From Dugong dugon (lineage: Eukaryota > Chordata > Mammalia > Sirenia > Dugongidae), in the NCBI GenBank assembly GCA_030035585.1, contig CM057460.1, positions 130,370,714-130,434,713 on the forward strand: 64,000 nucleotides of DNA, in the 5' to 3' direction. Each line of letters starts with the position of its first letter. Position 1 is the first letter of the stretch. The notes under the pieces were generated by a model. The model was not told where the DNA came from, made no database searches, and saw nothing but the letters and a program-made list of their open reading frames with translations. The position numbers and the translations under genes are program-made. Of the stretch, positions 23,035 to 33,600 are shown in pieces.

Positions 23035-23930
23035 TTTTTTTTAATTTTATTATGGTGAAAAGGTATATATAACAGAACATTGTCTATTTTAACCATTTTT
23101 AAGCGTATAATTCATTGACATTGATTATACTCACTGTGTTGTGCAACCATCACCGCTATCCATTTCCAAATGTTTCAGTCACCCTCAACAGGAACTCAGT
23201 ACCCTTTAAGCAATAACTCCCCATTTTCCCCTACCCCCAGCTCCTGGTAACCATTAATAAACCTCTGTCTCTCTGCATTTGCGTATTTTAGATATTTCAT
23301 ATAGGTGGAATTATACACTATTTGTCCCTTTGTGTCTGACTTATTTCACTCAGTATGATCTTTTCAAGGTTCATGCACATTATAGCATGTATCAGGAATT
23401 CATTTCTCTTTATGGCTGAATAATATTCCATTGTATGGGTATCCCACATTTTGTTTATTCATTCATCTGTTGATGGACACCTGGGTAGTTCCCACCTTTT
23501 GGTTATTGTAAATAATGCTGCAGTGAACATTGTGTGTACATGTATCTGTTTGAGTACCTGTTTTCAAATTGTTTGAGTATATACCTAGGATTGGAATTGC
23601 CGGGTCATACGATAATTCTATGTTTAACTTTTTTGAGGAACCGCCAAACTGTTTCCCACAGCAGCTGCACCATTTTACAGTCCCGTCAGCTCGTTTGTTT
23701 GTTTTTTTCATTTCTCTGTTAATAGCCATCCTAATGAGGGTGAAGTGGTATCTCACTGTGCTTTTGATTAGTAACTACTAATGACTTTGAGCATTTTTTC
23801 ATGTGCTTGCTTATTGGCCATTTGTGTATCTTCTTTGGAAACATGTTTATTCAAGTTCATTGTCCATTTGTTTGTCTTTTTTTGTTGAGTTGTAGGAATT
23901 CTTTATATATACTGCATATTAAACTTTTGT
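23035..23930 (-). repeat. L1 LINE 3' UTR and ORF2 end, antisense
   Basis: The + strand has the antisense L1MA/L1MB landmarks: tgttgtgcaaccatcaccgc (about 23138), atattccattgtatgggta (about 23424) and 'tgatggacacctgggtagtt' (about 23471). The minus-strand segment 23463-23756 includes SYDPAIPILGIYS, an L1 ORF2 C-terminal motif. It is decayed. Confidence 0.85.
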
Positions 23931-24209
23931 CTTCCTGGCTCAATTTGAGTTCCCCTTCCTTGTGCCACAGCCCAAAGCTGGGACAATCATAAGGCTCGCC
24001 CAGTTTGTTTTCCCTTCTCTGAGATCACTCTTCTTCACTGACTGATGTCCAGTGTCTCGAACCATTGTTTACTATATTTAATTTGATTTTTAATTGTTTC
24101 TGGCGGGAGAATAAATCTAGTCTGTTATTCCATTTTGACCAAAAGTAGGAAGTCTATTTTTTTATATTGTTGAATGGTTTTTATTTTTATTTTTTTTTTT
24201 TACTTTCAG

Positions 24210-24427
24210 CTTTTTACTGTCATGATAGTGGAGCCACGGTTTTAGCATATGCTCCAAAACATCAGCTACTGATATCAGGTGGCAGAAAAGGCTTTACATG
24301 TGTATTTGACCTTCGCCACCGACACCAGAGGCAGCTTTTCCAGAGCCATGACTCTCCAGTTAAAGCCATTGCTGTCGATCCAACTGAAGAGTACTTTGTT
24401 ACAGGATCTGCTGAAGGGAATATAAAG
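24210..24427 (+). CDS. DMXL1: DMXL1 coding exon I
   Basis: The acceptor is ttactttcag ending at 24209 and the donor gtaaac starts at 24428. The 218 bp encode 72 full residues after the split alanine: FYCHDSGATVLAYAPKHQ, SGGRKGFTCVFDLRHRH, SHDSPVKAIAVDPTEEY and GSAEGNIK. Two WD blades are visible, each with an H-D turn (CHDSG, SHDSP) followed by A-V/A-Y-A-P strands. It is the longest internal exon in the window. Confidence 0.94.
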
Positions 24428-25327
24428 GTAAACAGTGATCCCACAATATCTACAAAATGGAAAGAAATCTTTAGAAACCTTAGCTGTTAAATCATATTGA
24501 TGACACTCATTTATTAAGTAATAGTAAATCCTAACCCCTTTGTAGTCAACAATGCTAATTTTTATTTAGTATGTCTTCTGATAAATGAAATAATATACAA
24601 GTTGAAATTTTTGTTTTTCAGTTTCTTTTGAATATGCTTAATTAATGCATGCAAAATAGCTAAATTTCCATGCATATAAACAGATTTCAGAGTTACATTA
24701 GATTTAGCCTTAACACCATATCCGTCTTCAGAGTTATATAATTTACTGAATTCAGTTTTTAGGTGCTGAGACACGTACTGACATTTTCCTTTGTTCCAAA
24801 TTTCTCCTCATCTTTTCATATTATCATTAGCATCTGATCACTCAGTACCTGATTCAAGAATTCTGAATGTACCTTGAGAATCCCTGCCTATAGCAATCTG
24901 TCTTAGACTCCATTGTGTTTAAAATTCAGAGAGGTTGTTTAAAACACTAAGTAGCTTGCCAGAAACATTAAGCAGCTTATTAAAAATGTAAATTCTTGGA
25001 TTCTACTACTGAAATAATGAGTTGGTTAACTCCAGAGCTCAAGAATCTACAGTTTTAGAACACTTGCCTATTGATTTTGATGGTGGGTCCTCTGGCCAAA
25101 TTTGGAAAGATCTACAGGGATAGGTCAATTTAGTCTCTATGTTATTCTAATGGTCAGCAATCCAAGACTTGAAAAGTTGTTTCTTAGAATTCACTCATTC
25201 ATTTAAGCAATAGTGTGGATATTAAAGTGCAAATAAGTGGGAGTTCTTTGTTAGAACCAAGCAAATTGTTTCCATAATTCTCAACCAGAAAAAAAATTGA
25301 CTAGAATTGTAGAATTTTTTCTTTTAA
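24428..25327 (+). other. DMXL1 intron with a MER5-like relic
   Basis: Around 24960-25095, 'cttattaaaaatgtaaattcttgg' followed by 'gagctcaagaatctacagtt' resembles MER5A-class hAT debris. The rest is unassigned. Confidence 0.4.
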
Positions 25328-26277
25328 GTTGTTGTTGTTAGGTGCCGTCAAGTCCATTCCAACTCATAGCGACCCTATGTGCAACAGAACGAAATACTGC
25401 TCGGTCCTGTGCCATCCTCGCGATCGTTGTTATGCTTGAGCGCATTTTCGCAGCCACTATGTCAGCCCATCTCGTGAGAGTATTCGTCTTTTTCTCTGAC
25501 GCTCTACCAAGCATGAAGTCCTCCTCCTGATAACATGTCCAAAGTCTGTGAGACGAAGTCTCACCATCCTTGCTTCTAATGAGCGCTCTGGTTGTACTTC
25601 TTCCAACACAAATTTATTCCTTCTCCTGGAAGTCCATGGTATATTCAGTATTCTTTGCCAACACAATAGTTCAAAGGCATCAATTCTTTTTCAGTCTTCT
25701 TTATTCATGGTCTAGCTTTCACATGCATATAGGGCAATTGAAAACACCTTGGCTTGGGTCAGGGACTCCTTAGTCCTTCAAGTGACATCTTTGCTTTTTA
25801 ATACTTTAAAGAGGTCTTTTGCAGCAGATTTGCCCAATGCAGTGGTCGTTTAATTTCTTGACTGCTACTTCCATGGATGTTGATTGTGGATCCAAGTAAA
25901 ATCCCTTACAACTGCAATCTTTTCTCCATTTATCATGAGTTGCTTATTGGTCCAGTTGTGAAGATTTTTGCTTTCTTTATGTTGAGGTGTAATCCATACT
26001 GAAGGCTGTGGTCTTTGATCTTCATCAGTTAAGTACTTCAAGTCCTCTTCACTTTCAGCAAGCAAGATTGTGTCATCTGCCTATTGCAGGTTGTTAATTA
26101 GTCTTCCTCCAATCCTGATGCCCTGTTCTTCATAATAGTCCAGCTTCTCGTACTATTTGCTCAGCATACAGATTGAATAAGTATGGTGAAAGGATACAAC
26201 CCTGATGCACACCTTTCCTGACTTTAAAACCACACAGTACCCCCTTGTTCTGTTCAAACAGCTGCCTCTTGGTCTAA
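25328..26277 (-). mobile_element. RTE LINE 3' part, antisense, with reverse-transcriptase remnants
   Basis: At about 950 bp this is the longest RTE copy here. The + strand starts with (gtt)n and ggtgccgtcaagtccattcc. Minus-strand segments 25457-25666 and 25865-26065 include RSLEARMVRLRLTDFGHVI and DLKYLTDEDQRPQP, the C-terminal RTE polymerase region. The upstream end carries the complement of the 'gcatcagggttgtatccttt' passage (about 26190-26215). Frames are broken. Confidence 0.85.
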
Positions 26278-26282
26278 GTACA

Positions 26283-26320
26283 AGCAGCCAAGCTCTTAAC
26301 CACTGCACCATCAGGGCTCC
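26283..26320 (-). mobile_element. SINE head fragment, antisense
   Basis: agcagccaagctcttaacca then ctgcaccatcagggctcc is the complement of the AfroSINE tRNA head. It sits directly at the 5' end of the RTE copy, with no SINE body between. Confidence 0.75.
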
Positions 26321-26365
26321 AGAAGATCTTAGTAAATTAAGTAATCTTAAATTGTAATGTTTATT

Positions 26366-26500
26366 GGCTGCTAACCAAAAGGCCAGCAGTTTGAATCCAC
26401 TAGTCGCTCCTTGGAAACCCTGTGGGGCAGTTCTACTCTGTCCTGTAGCGTCACTATGAGTTGGAGTCAACTTGATGGCAGTGAATTTGGTTTTTTTGGG
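26366..26500 (+). mobile_element. AfroSINE-type SINE lacking its head
   Basis: It starts at ggctgctaaccaaaaggcca, has the B box agtttgaatccac, the body gttctactctgtcctgtagc and the tail gagttggagtcaacttgatg. The first about 30 bp of the tRNA head are missing. Confidence 0.85.
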
Positions 26501-26832
26501 TTGTAGTTGGAACATAGCTTTGCTTAGTGTGAGGGATTACCCCATTGTTCAACTACACAGCTAAAGCTTTGCTGAGATAGGAAACCTAGATTATAGTTCC
26601 AATAATACTGCAAGTTTCTGTAGTATTATACACTTAACCTCCTTGTACCTTAGTTTAATCCCATGTCCAGTTTGGAGTTAATATTATCTTCCTCTTTTAC
26701 TGGATAGGTTTTAAGAATTTAATAATATAAAAGCAATTTGGAAAATGTGTAACCCTTTACACAAAGTGTTATAGTCTGAGACCTACAAAGGTTCTTCTTC
26801 ATCTTTGTTTTGGAAATTCCTTACCTGCATAG

Positions 26833-27050
26833 AACCAAACCAAAAACCAGTTGTCGTAGAGTCAGTTCCAAGTCATGGCAACCCCATGTGTTTCATTTCA
26901 GAGTAGAACTGTGTTCCTTAGGGTTTTCAGTGGCTGATTTTTTAGAAGTCGATCACCAGGCCTTTCTTCCAACATGCTTTGTGGATTCGAACTGCCAGCC
27001 TTTTGGTTAGCAGCCAACTGCTTAACTGTTTGCATCACCCAGGGACTCCT
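26833..27050 (-). mobile_element. Composite SINE, antisense
   Basis: It is the same composite family as 11972-12182: antisense aaccaaaccaaaaaccagtt, gcaaccccatgtgtttca, cgatcaccaggcctttcttc and catcacccagggactcc. The flanks share ctgcatag just before the element and at about 27053-27060, a likely target duplication. Confidence 0.85.
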
Positions 27051-27126
27051 ATCTGCATAGGAATGCAGGGCTAAAATTTTTATTCAATTGATTCCCAGTT
27101 TGCATTTTGTTCTTAATATCTTTCAG

Positions 27127-27351
27127 ATTTGGAGTCTCTCTACTTTTAGTCTTCTGCACACTTTTATCAGTGAACATGCTCGACAGTCCATTTTCAGGAA
27201 TATTGGAACTGGAGTGATGCAGATTGAAACAGGACCCGCAAATCACATTTTCTCTTGTGGAGCTGATGGAACAATGAAAATGAGAATACTGCCAGATCAG
27301 TTTAGCCCATTAAATGAAGTGTTGAAAAATGATGTGAAATTTATGCTGTAA
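27127..27351 (+). CDS. DMXL1: DMXL1 terminal coding exon
   Basis: The acceptor is atctttcag ending at 27126. The 225 bp encode 74 residues and a TAA stop at 27349-27351. The protein starts IWSLSTFSLLHTFISEHA, continues FRNIGTGVMQIETGP and SCGADGTMKMRILPDQ, and ends EVLKNDVKFML. With the previous exon, GNIK|IWSL forms a WD-like strand, and SCGADGTMKMR is the last blade. The C-terminal tail after the blade is short. No frame damage is seen. Confidence 0.95.
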   Translation: MWSLSTFSLLHTFISEHARQSIFRNIGTGVMQIETGPANHIFSCGADGTMKMRILPDQFSPLNEVLKNDVKFML

Positions 27352-28137
27352 CATTTTGACCATAATATGTATAATTTATTACCTATTTCATGGAAGTGGC
27401 CAACAGATACAGTGTACAGTGATCACTCTTTAGTCAGTGCCACAAATAAGCTAATGCTTTCTTGTTTTCATATTTATTTTATGGAGCTTTGCCGTTGATG
27501 CACTGATGCCTTAAACATTAACAAGGTAATTCAGAATTAGATCACCTAAAGTAGAATGTGTAAGTAATGCTATTATAGTAGGTATTTATAGTATGTTTTA
27601 GTAAGTTATGTCATAGTGTTAAAGGAGTTTTGTTTTCTTTATTGTTGATAAACTCTTCTGCAGGTATCTCTGCATGAATTTCTTTCACAGTAAAAATATC
27701 CTTTATGTAAAGGCTGTTACACATAGTAGTCATCACTTAATTCACCATACTCTCACTTCCTTTATCAAACTTACACATCCAAATGACCCTCCTCTTAACC
27801 AGTGATAGAGTGACACTTGGGTAACAATCAAACAAATAGCATCTCCATTAAAGCTGTCATTGGGACTTCAGTGATAAATGAACCAAATGGCTCATTATGT
27901 AAAATGTTCATTAGTTTCCCCTTTAGAGCCCAGGTTGTATGTATGTATACATGTGTGTGTCTGTGAATATATGTATATATATCTTGCACATCTTATTTGA
28001 ATTTAGTTTGTATATGTAAGAAAACTACACGTCTTTTCATGTGTTTTTGTGCCATAACAACTACTGCCACCAGAATAACAACTTTTTTGCAATTCTTTTT
28101 TTTTTTTTTTAATTTTGAATTTCTATCCTAATTTGCA

Positions 28138-28143
28138 AATAAA
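28138..28143 (+). terminator. AATAAA polyadenylation signal, proximal
   Basis: AATAAA preceded by a T-rich tract (28097-28110). Possible use as an early DMXL1 end. Confidence 0.4.
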
Positions 28144-28786
28144 CTTCAGAAAGTCTTCCGAGATTGTTATTTTAAAGGTTACATTGAGTCAAATGAGCCT
28201 TAGACAGCACTAAAGATTCTGTGTTGGCATATGTAAAGACACTTTGGCATATGTTGGCATATGTAAGTTTGTGAATTTGTCAAAAGATTTTTGAGCATCA
28301 AACAAACATTTTACTTAATTTTATTTCTTACTTTTAGGTGTTTTTAGTCTTAAATTCTGAAAACCTTATAGCAATGTTTTCAGAAACAAATGTGAAAACG
28401 GTCAAATAGATAGAATTTACAAATGTAAAATACCCGCCAGATCTACCATTAATAGAAAATCAAGACATATTTTATTATTTTTCGCCAAAATATATTATTT
28501 TATTATAAATATGACCAAACTATTAAAAGTACACAATGCTTTTAACTTAAATGTGCTAACCTATTTCTCTCTGTTTTGTGCTATACCTTTTCTGATTCAG
28601 AATTACGGAAAACTTGGTAAATACTTGATTTTAACCAATGAGACTGGAAGCAGATGGGACTAAGTGTTTAAGGGACAATTATATACTATTTAGCTTAAAT
28701 ATATTTTGTTTAATAGGAACTATGAGATAAGAACATTTTTAGGTAATAGAATATGGACAACTATTATCTTGGAAATTAAAGAGTCA

Positions 28787-28792
28787 AATAAA
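28787..28792 (+). terminator. AATAAA polyadenylation signal, middle
   Basis: AATAAA in gtcaaataaagc. There is no strong downstream GT-rich element nearby. Confidence 0.3.
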
Positions 28793-29253
28793 GCAAAGAA
28801 ATGAGGGCTGGTAAAATGAATTTTGTAATATCCTCAGGATACTTTTAAAAGTATATTGTTAAAGATTTTGTAGATTGTATTTCATAATTTTAAATGTGTT
28901 GAGCAGATTGCAGTGGAAACACTGTCATTATGTAGAGGTTTATGTGCACATAATAACCTGTATCTATAAATTGTGCAATAACAATATGTGACTATTTTGC
29001 CATGGAGAAATCTGTGACAGCATTGCAAACAATACGATTGTTTGATGTCATTAAGTTTAAGTTATTTTTCAGTGATTTCACAAATCAAGATTTAAAAGAG
29101 TTTGGACACTTTCAGTGAGGTAGACAATTTACTATTATGCTTATGAGAAAAAAAGGATTGTGGATAAACAAGCATTTTATTTGAGGGTTTATGTGAATAA
29201 CCATAATTTATGTAAACCCATATGTATTTACATCCAGAGTCGTAAATATTTTA

Positions 29254-29259
29254 AATAAA
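29254..29259 (+). terminator. AATAAA polyadenylation signal, distal (best candidate)
   Basis: AATAAA is followed about 25-40 bp later by gctgttgttttaag, a plausible GT/T-rich downstream element. Recognisable repeats start only after this point. Confidence 0.55.
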
Positions 29260-29277
29260 CAATCATGCAGTGACTTT

Positions 29278-29776
29278 TTAGCATGCTGTTGTTTTAAGTA
29301 ATATTTTTACCACCTTAGCTGATTTTTAAAAAAGTATTTTACACACATACTTATATATACACACACAAGTATACATACATACATACACATGCTACTTAAA
29401 AATGGAAAATTTCTGAATTTGTATTTGGTTAATGTAGAGAAGACTGAATAACTTTCCCAAATACCCTGTTCTTCTTTTCTAGAATCTTTTTAATAGGTAA
29501 GTATTATTCAAATAAGGTAAAGGATAAAAATAGTTAGAATGTACATATAAGTAAAAAATGACATACATAGTTGTATATATTTTCCACATTAATTGAATGG
29601 ATACATCAAATACATTTTATTTTAAATTGATTGTGCATTTTCTGAGAATGTGGCTTTGTAATGGTCTAAGAACTCACAACATTACAAGTCTCATTTTCTG
29701 AAATGTGGGATCTGCCTTTGTTTTAGTCTTAGATTGATTAAATACATTCTATGCTATTATTCCTTTTGTGACAGAG
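29278..29776. other. Intergenic sequence, nothing recognised
   Basis: Includes a CATA-type simple repeat near 29378-29392. No gene is seen. Confidence 0.5.
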
Positions 29777-29972
29777 CTTTGAACTGGTTCTTTCTGGTTC
29801 AAACCTCTGCTGAGAATTTACATTTCTAACAAGTTCCTTGCTGAGAATTTGCATTTCTACCCCAGATACATTGAATCAGAATATATGTTTTAACAAGATC
29901 CCCCAGGTGATTCTGTGAATACCTTCCTGCGAACTTGTTAGAAATGCAAATTCTCAGCAGGGGTTTGAAGTG
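29777..29972. repeat. MER5-like debris arranged as an inverted repeat
   Basis: Left arm 29781-29823 (ctgctgagaatttacatttc then taacaagttcc). The right arm, about 29933-29970, reads acttgttagaaatgcaaat then tctcagcaggggtttgaa, the reverse complement of the left arm. A second partial direct copy (gctgagaatttgcatttcta) lies at 29841. MER5-class vocabulary is present throughout. Confidence 0.55.
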
Positions 29973-30009
29973 GGGGTGGGGGGGGTGGGAACCAGTTGGC
30001 AGCCCTGTT

Positions 30010-30140
30010 TTGCACTAAACAAAATAATACAATAACATAGATCATATGTATGTGTGCACTCATACACACATTTGTTATATATACATGTATACAAATTTTA
30101 TATGTATATAAAATGTGTACACATATATACGTAATTTTAG
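30010..30140. repeat. TA/CA-rich low-complexity tract
   Basis: Alternating TATA, CACA and TGTA segments (for example atatatacatgtatac) without a single clean repeat unit. Confidence 0.6.
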
Positions 30141-30149
30141 CAACACAAT

Positions 30150-30395
30150 AATGAATAAAATGCCTTCTTTGAAATTGCATATAGAATATTCACAGAAATT
30201 GACCGTATATTCTGTGAAAAACCTCAAATTCCACAAAGTAGAAACAATATAATGTTCTCTAGTCACAATGCAATAAAACCAGAAAAATTAAAATTTTCCC
30301 TTTGACCTAGAAATTAAGAAACTATTAACTCTTGGATCCAAGGGGAGACACAAACTAAAACTGAAGGATTTCTACAAAATATATAATAATGCAGT
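30150..30395 (+). repeat. Old L1 ORF2 fragment
   Basis: Phrases like cagaaattgaccgtatatt, tctctagtcacaatgcaata and 'gacctagaaattaagaaac' match the L1 ORF2 endonuclease-end region in sense orientation, heavily decayed. Confidence 0.65.
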
Positions 30396-30795
30396 AGGCT
30401 GAGCTGTGGCCCAAAAAAGATACCACCACATCCTAATCCCCAGACCTTGTGAATATCATATGACAAAAGAGTGAATATTTTATGACGAAAGATGTGACCT
30501 TGAGAGGAGGAGCTTATCCTGGATTATCCTGTGGGCCCTAAATGCAATCACATGTATCTCTATAAGAGAGAGGCAGAGGGTGTTTTGAGACAGAAGAGGA
30601 AGTGGCAATGTGACCACAAGCCAAGAAACACTTGGAACCACCAGAAGCTGGAAGAGACAAGGAACAGATTCTCCCCTAGAGTTTTTGGAAGGAGCCAACA
30701 CCTTGATTTTAGACTTCTGGCCTCCAGAACTATGAGAATAAATTTCTGTTGTTTTACACCACCAAAGCTGTGGTGTAGCCACAGGAAACTAACGA
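30396..30795 (+). mobile_element. MLT1-type MaLR LTR, sense
   Basis: gtggcccaaaaaagatacca, 'cctaatccccagaccttgtg', gtgggccctaaatgcaatc and cttctggcctccagaactat appear in order, ending near 'ggaaactaacgag'. This is the standard MLT1 LTR layout. The agaataaatttctgttgt at about 30734 contains the LTR polyadenylation signal. Confidence 0.8.
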
Positions 30796-31318
30796 GATTT
30801 TGGTGCTGTAAAGTAGAGTGCTGCTGGAACATGTATCTAAAAACACTGGAGTGAATAGAGGCTGGAAGAATTTTGAGAAACACGGTAGAAAAAGCATATG
30901 CTGTGTTTAACACAATGGATTTTAAAGGTGCTTCTGGTGAGAACACAGAAACAAGGAACATGTTATTGGAAACTGGAGGAAAGTAGATCCTTGTTAAATA
31001 GTGGCAGAAAACTTGATTGAATTCAGAACTCGGAAGCAATAAACTTGTATATTTAGCTGAGGAGATTTTTAAGCAAAGTGTTGAAGGTATAGCCTGGTTT
31101 CTTCTTTTTGCTTAGAGTCAAATGCAAGAGGAAAGAGATAAATGGAGGAAGGAACTTCTAAGCAAAAAGCAATCAGCACTTGATGATTTAGAAGGTTTGT
31201 GGTTTATACAGATTGCAAAGAATGCTAAAATTGGGAGATTCACTGTTGGGAATGTGTGCTCTGGAGAGAAGGTCAAGATTGTGGCTGGATAACCTTTTGA
31301 TGAAGAGATTAGGCTTGT
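30796..31318 (+). repeat. MaLR internal sequence, sense
   Basis: It directly follows the LTR. 'ttattggaaactggaggaaa', 'tttagctgaggagatttttaa' and 'gcacttgatgatttagaag' match the non-coding internal part of MLT1-class elements as I remember it. No open frame is present. It is an ancient endogenous element without coding capacity. Confidence 0.6.
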
Positions 31319-31320
31319 GT

Positions 31321-31775
31321 CGTGGTTTCCTAGTGCTGTCATAACAAAATACCACAACATGGGTGGCTTTAAAGAACAGAAGCTTGTTTTCCACAGTTCT
31401 GGAGGCTGTATGTCCAAATCAGGGTCTCGGCCCCATCAACTCCTTCTGTGAGCCTCTCCTAGTTTCCGGTGTCTGCTGACAATCCTTGGAATTCCTTTGC
31501 TTGTAGACAATCCCAACATGTGGTCTGTCTTTGCCTGTGTTTTGTGTGTGTCTGTGTCTATGCTGCTCTTACTATATAACTCAGAGGTGAGTAGGTTTAG
31601 GATCCACCCTACACTGGTGTGACCTAAAATGATCACATTACGTTACGGAAGGTAATCTGTTCTACCCAAGGCCATCTGATTTAACCACATGTAACTACTC
31701 CATGAGAGCAACTAGTGTTCAGCCAAACAACTGGGAACCCTAGCCTAGCCAAGTTGACACATAAAACAAACCATA
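31321..31775 (-). mobile_element. MLT1-type LTR, antisense, facing the previous element
   Basis: ggtttcctagtgctgtcata, acagttctggaggctgtatg, 'ctgacaatccttggaattcc' and 'ctagccaagttgacacataaa' (about 31744) appear in antisense MLT1 order. It lies tail-to-tail with the sense MaLR, so it is a separate insertion or an inversion. Confidence 0.75.
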
Positions 31776-32420
31776 TGTGGCGCAATCGGTTTTCTCTTAT
31801 GTAGCCTTTCTGGCCCTGGGTTTGTAATTCTCCCAAAATGATTGGTTGGTCTGCTATCCTCATAAGCAATTTGCAAGGGATTGGTCGGTTTGCTATCCAC
31901 CTTTACACATATTTACCAGGATTGGCTGAAGGGCCTGCCCAATGGCTGATGAAAACCCTAGAATGAGGAGGCTTAGATGTGGCTTCCTGATCAATGAGAC
32001 TAAGGAGGGGAGCTCATCCTTTGGACATGGGGCCCTGCGCCGATAACCTGTACAGCTATGCCCTATGGCATGCCTGACCTCACTTTATAGAACATACATT
32101 TGGAGAGATGCCTACTGACACCTGGTCCATGGCATGCCCACCCAGTGAGGCAGAATGAACATGGGTAATTTGGGAAGGGTGAGCCGGTTCCCTTTTAGAC
32201 ATGAGTGGATTCCTCCCATACAAAATGCTAAGGACGGTGGGGGTGGAGGGGATTGGTTCATTTTAAATCTCTTCCTGTTATTTACTGTTCGCTTTCTGTA
32301 AGTAAGCTGTTCTTGTTTACATTTACCTTCTATAATGACTTTCAATTGCCAACACTTCTTGTGTGTACAACCCAGTCAGATCAGATAGTAGTGTGGTCAT
32401 CCTAGCAGTCCGTATGTAAC
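31776..32420. repeat. Unclassified interspersed-repeat-like block
   Basis: Repeat-like sequence with two related passages, 'gattggttggtctgctatcc' (31841-31860) and 'gattggtcggtttgctatcc' (31879-31898). It may be an LTR of an endogenous element, but I cannot name it and see no coding region. Confidence 0.35.
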
Positions 32421-33600
32421 TTTGAGGCAACTGGCATGTGTTTATTTACACAGTTCACCATTGTATTCAGTTGAGCACTGTGGGCTGTGTGTAGGATGTG
32501 CATCCTTGCTTCAGTGCTTTGCAGCCTGCTGGAAAACGTTAAACCATGCCTTTCTTATCTCTCTTCCCTCTGCCTTCTCACTGCCTCACAAACTCGACTG
32601 GCAAAACTCACTGCCTAGCAAAATTTTCAGCTTGATTGGATGCACCTCCTTTGAAATCTTTCTCATATCCTTAGGGAATGTAAGTCACTTCCTCTTTGCT
32701 TCCAGAGTATTTGTGCATACATTTTGATAGCAAGTAGCACAGTGCCATGAAATTATTCAGAAAATGAGGAGTCTAGCTCTGAATTGGGCCTTGAAGCAAG
32801 AGAAGAGTTCATGATAAAACTGGGACAGAAGATTTTTCAAACCTTCACAACTTTGTCTAGTTAGTTCCTGTAACTTCTACTGAGCAGAAGCAAAAACAGC
32901 ATGCACAGAGGTATTTTTGTCCTACAGCTGTAGTTACAGCTATCTCCACTTCATGTGATTTATGAGTTTGGGGGTATTTTTGGATTAATCTAGATGTAGC
33001 TACAATTATTTTAAAATATATTTAGCCATTGAATAATGGGCTAGTTGTTAGGAGCTTCCTAGATTCTAGTAAGTTTTTTATGACCTCCAGTTGGAAACAT
33101 GCAAGAGCCAGCCTTAAAATCAAACGACCCAAGTTATCTATTGGCCCAACCAAGATAGTAAAGTTAATTATATCGCTAATTTCTAAATATTAGAACACTA
33201 CGAAAAGGGCGAAGAAAAAAAATCCTATGTCTTCATCATAGCTGAAAAGAAAAAGACTAGTAGTTCTTTGATGACCGTGATGTGAGTTGCCTGAGATTGC
33301 AGAGGCCACGGTCCAAAGTAAACCCTGATGCAATGGACGCCGATTGTGTCTGTTAGCGCTGTGGTCTCTCACGTCTAGTAGTAAAGTTGAGCTGTGCTGA
33401 GAGAAAGAGATATGGTCAGTGCAGGGTTTTATATTTTGTTTTTTTAAAATTTTAACAGTTTAAGGTTTTGTAGGGAAAGTATAGAAATCGAAAGGTTGAG
33501 GATAAAAGAGAGGAAATAACTGATAGAAGACAGGACCCAGAGAACTGATCAAGGGTTTGCTTTGGATCCACTAAGAGGAAACGGGGTCAAGATGCGTGTA
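32421..33600. other. Intergenic, low-repeat stretch upstream of the CpG island
   Basis: Mostly unique-looking DNA. At 33273-33313 a 7-bp perfect stem (gaccgtg / cacggtc) encloses a 27-base loop. No gene was identified. The probable upstream flank of the promoter begins at about 33400. Confidence 0.45.

Larger units (their letters stand above)
3357..29277 (+). other. DMXL1: DMXL1 gene, 3' portion (ten coding exons plus 3' UTR)
   Basis: Ten exons (3357-3443, 7325-7446, 7813-7954, 11508-11568, 15585-15712, 19976-20068, 21688-21779, 22877-22929, 24210-24427, 27127-27351) join in one frame to give 406 codons and a TAA stop. All internal junctions are AG/GT and phase-compatible. The protein is a C-terminal WD40 propeller. 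The C-terminus ending in NDVKFML, from memory, fits DMXL1 rather than its paralogue DMXL2, whose end is different. DMXL proteins are very large WD-repeat proteins (about 3000 residues). They partner WDR7 and ROGDI in the RAVE-like (rabconnectin-3) complex that promotes V-ATPase assembly on endolysosomal and vesicle membranes. The upstream exons lie outside the window. No exon shows a disabling change, so the gene looks functional. The gene identity comes from recalled protein sequence and the DMXL1-TNFAIP8 order known in human. Confidence 0.92.
27352..29277 (+). other. DMXL1: DMXL1 3' UTR
   Basis: About 1.9 kb of AT-rich sequence follows the stop, with no recognisable transposon insertions. 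That is unlike the introns and fits a retained UTR. It holds three AATAAA hexamers, at 28138, 28787 and 29254. The end at about 29277 assumes the third is used and is an inference. Confidence 0.65.

Noticed and set aside
3357-27351. DMXL2 instead of DMXL1
   Set aside because: The C-terminal residues (…NDVKFML) do not fit the DMXL2 ending I recall, and the downstream CpG island fits the DMXL1-TNFAIP8 order. A protein alignment would settle it.
30560-31039. A 159-codon minus-strand open frame, with others of about 100 codons nearby
   Set aside because: It lies wholly within MLT1-type LTR and MaLR internal DNA and matches no protein family. This is a chance open frame in a repeat.
33250-33330. 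A box C/D or H/ACA snoRNA
   Set aside because: A TGATGA-like motif and a small stem are present, but properly spaced C/D boxes or a hinge plus ACA tail are missing.
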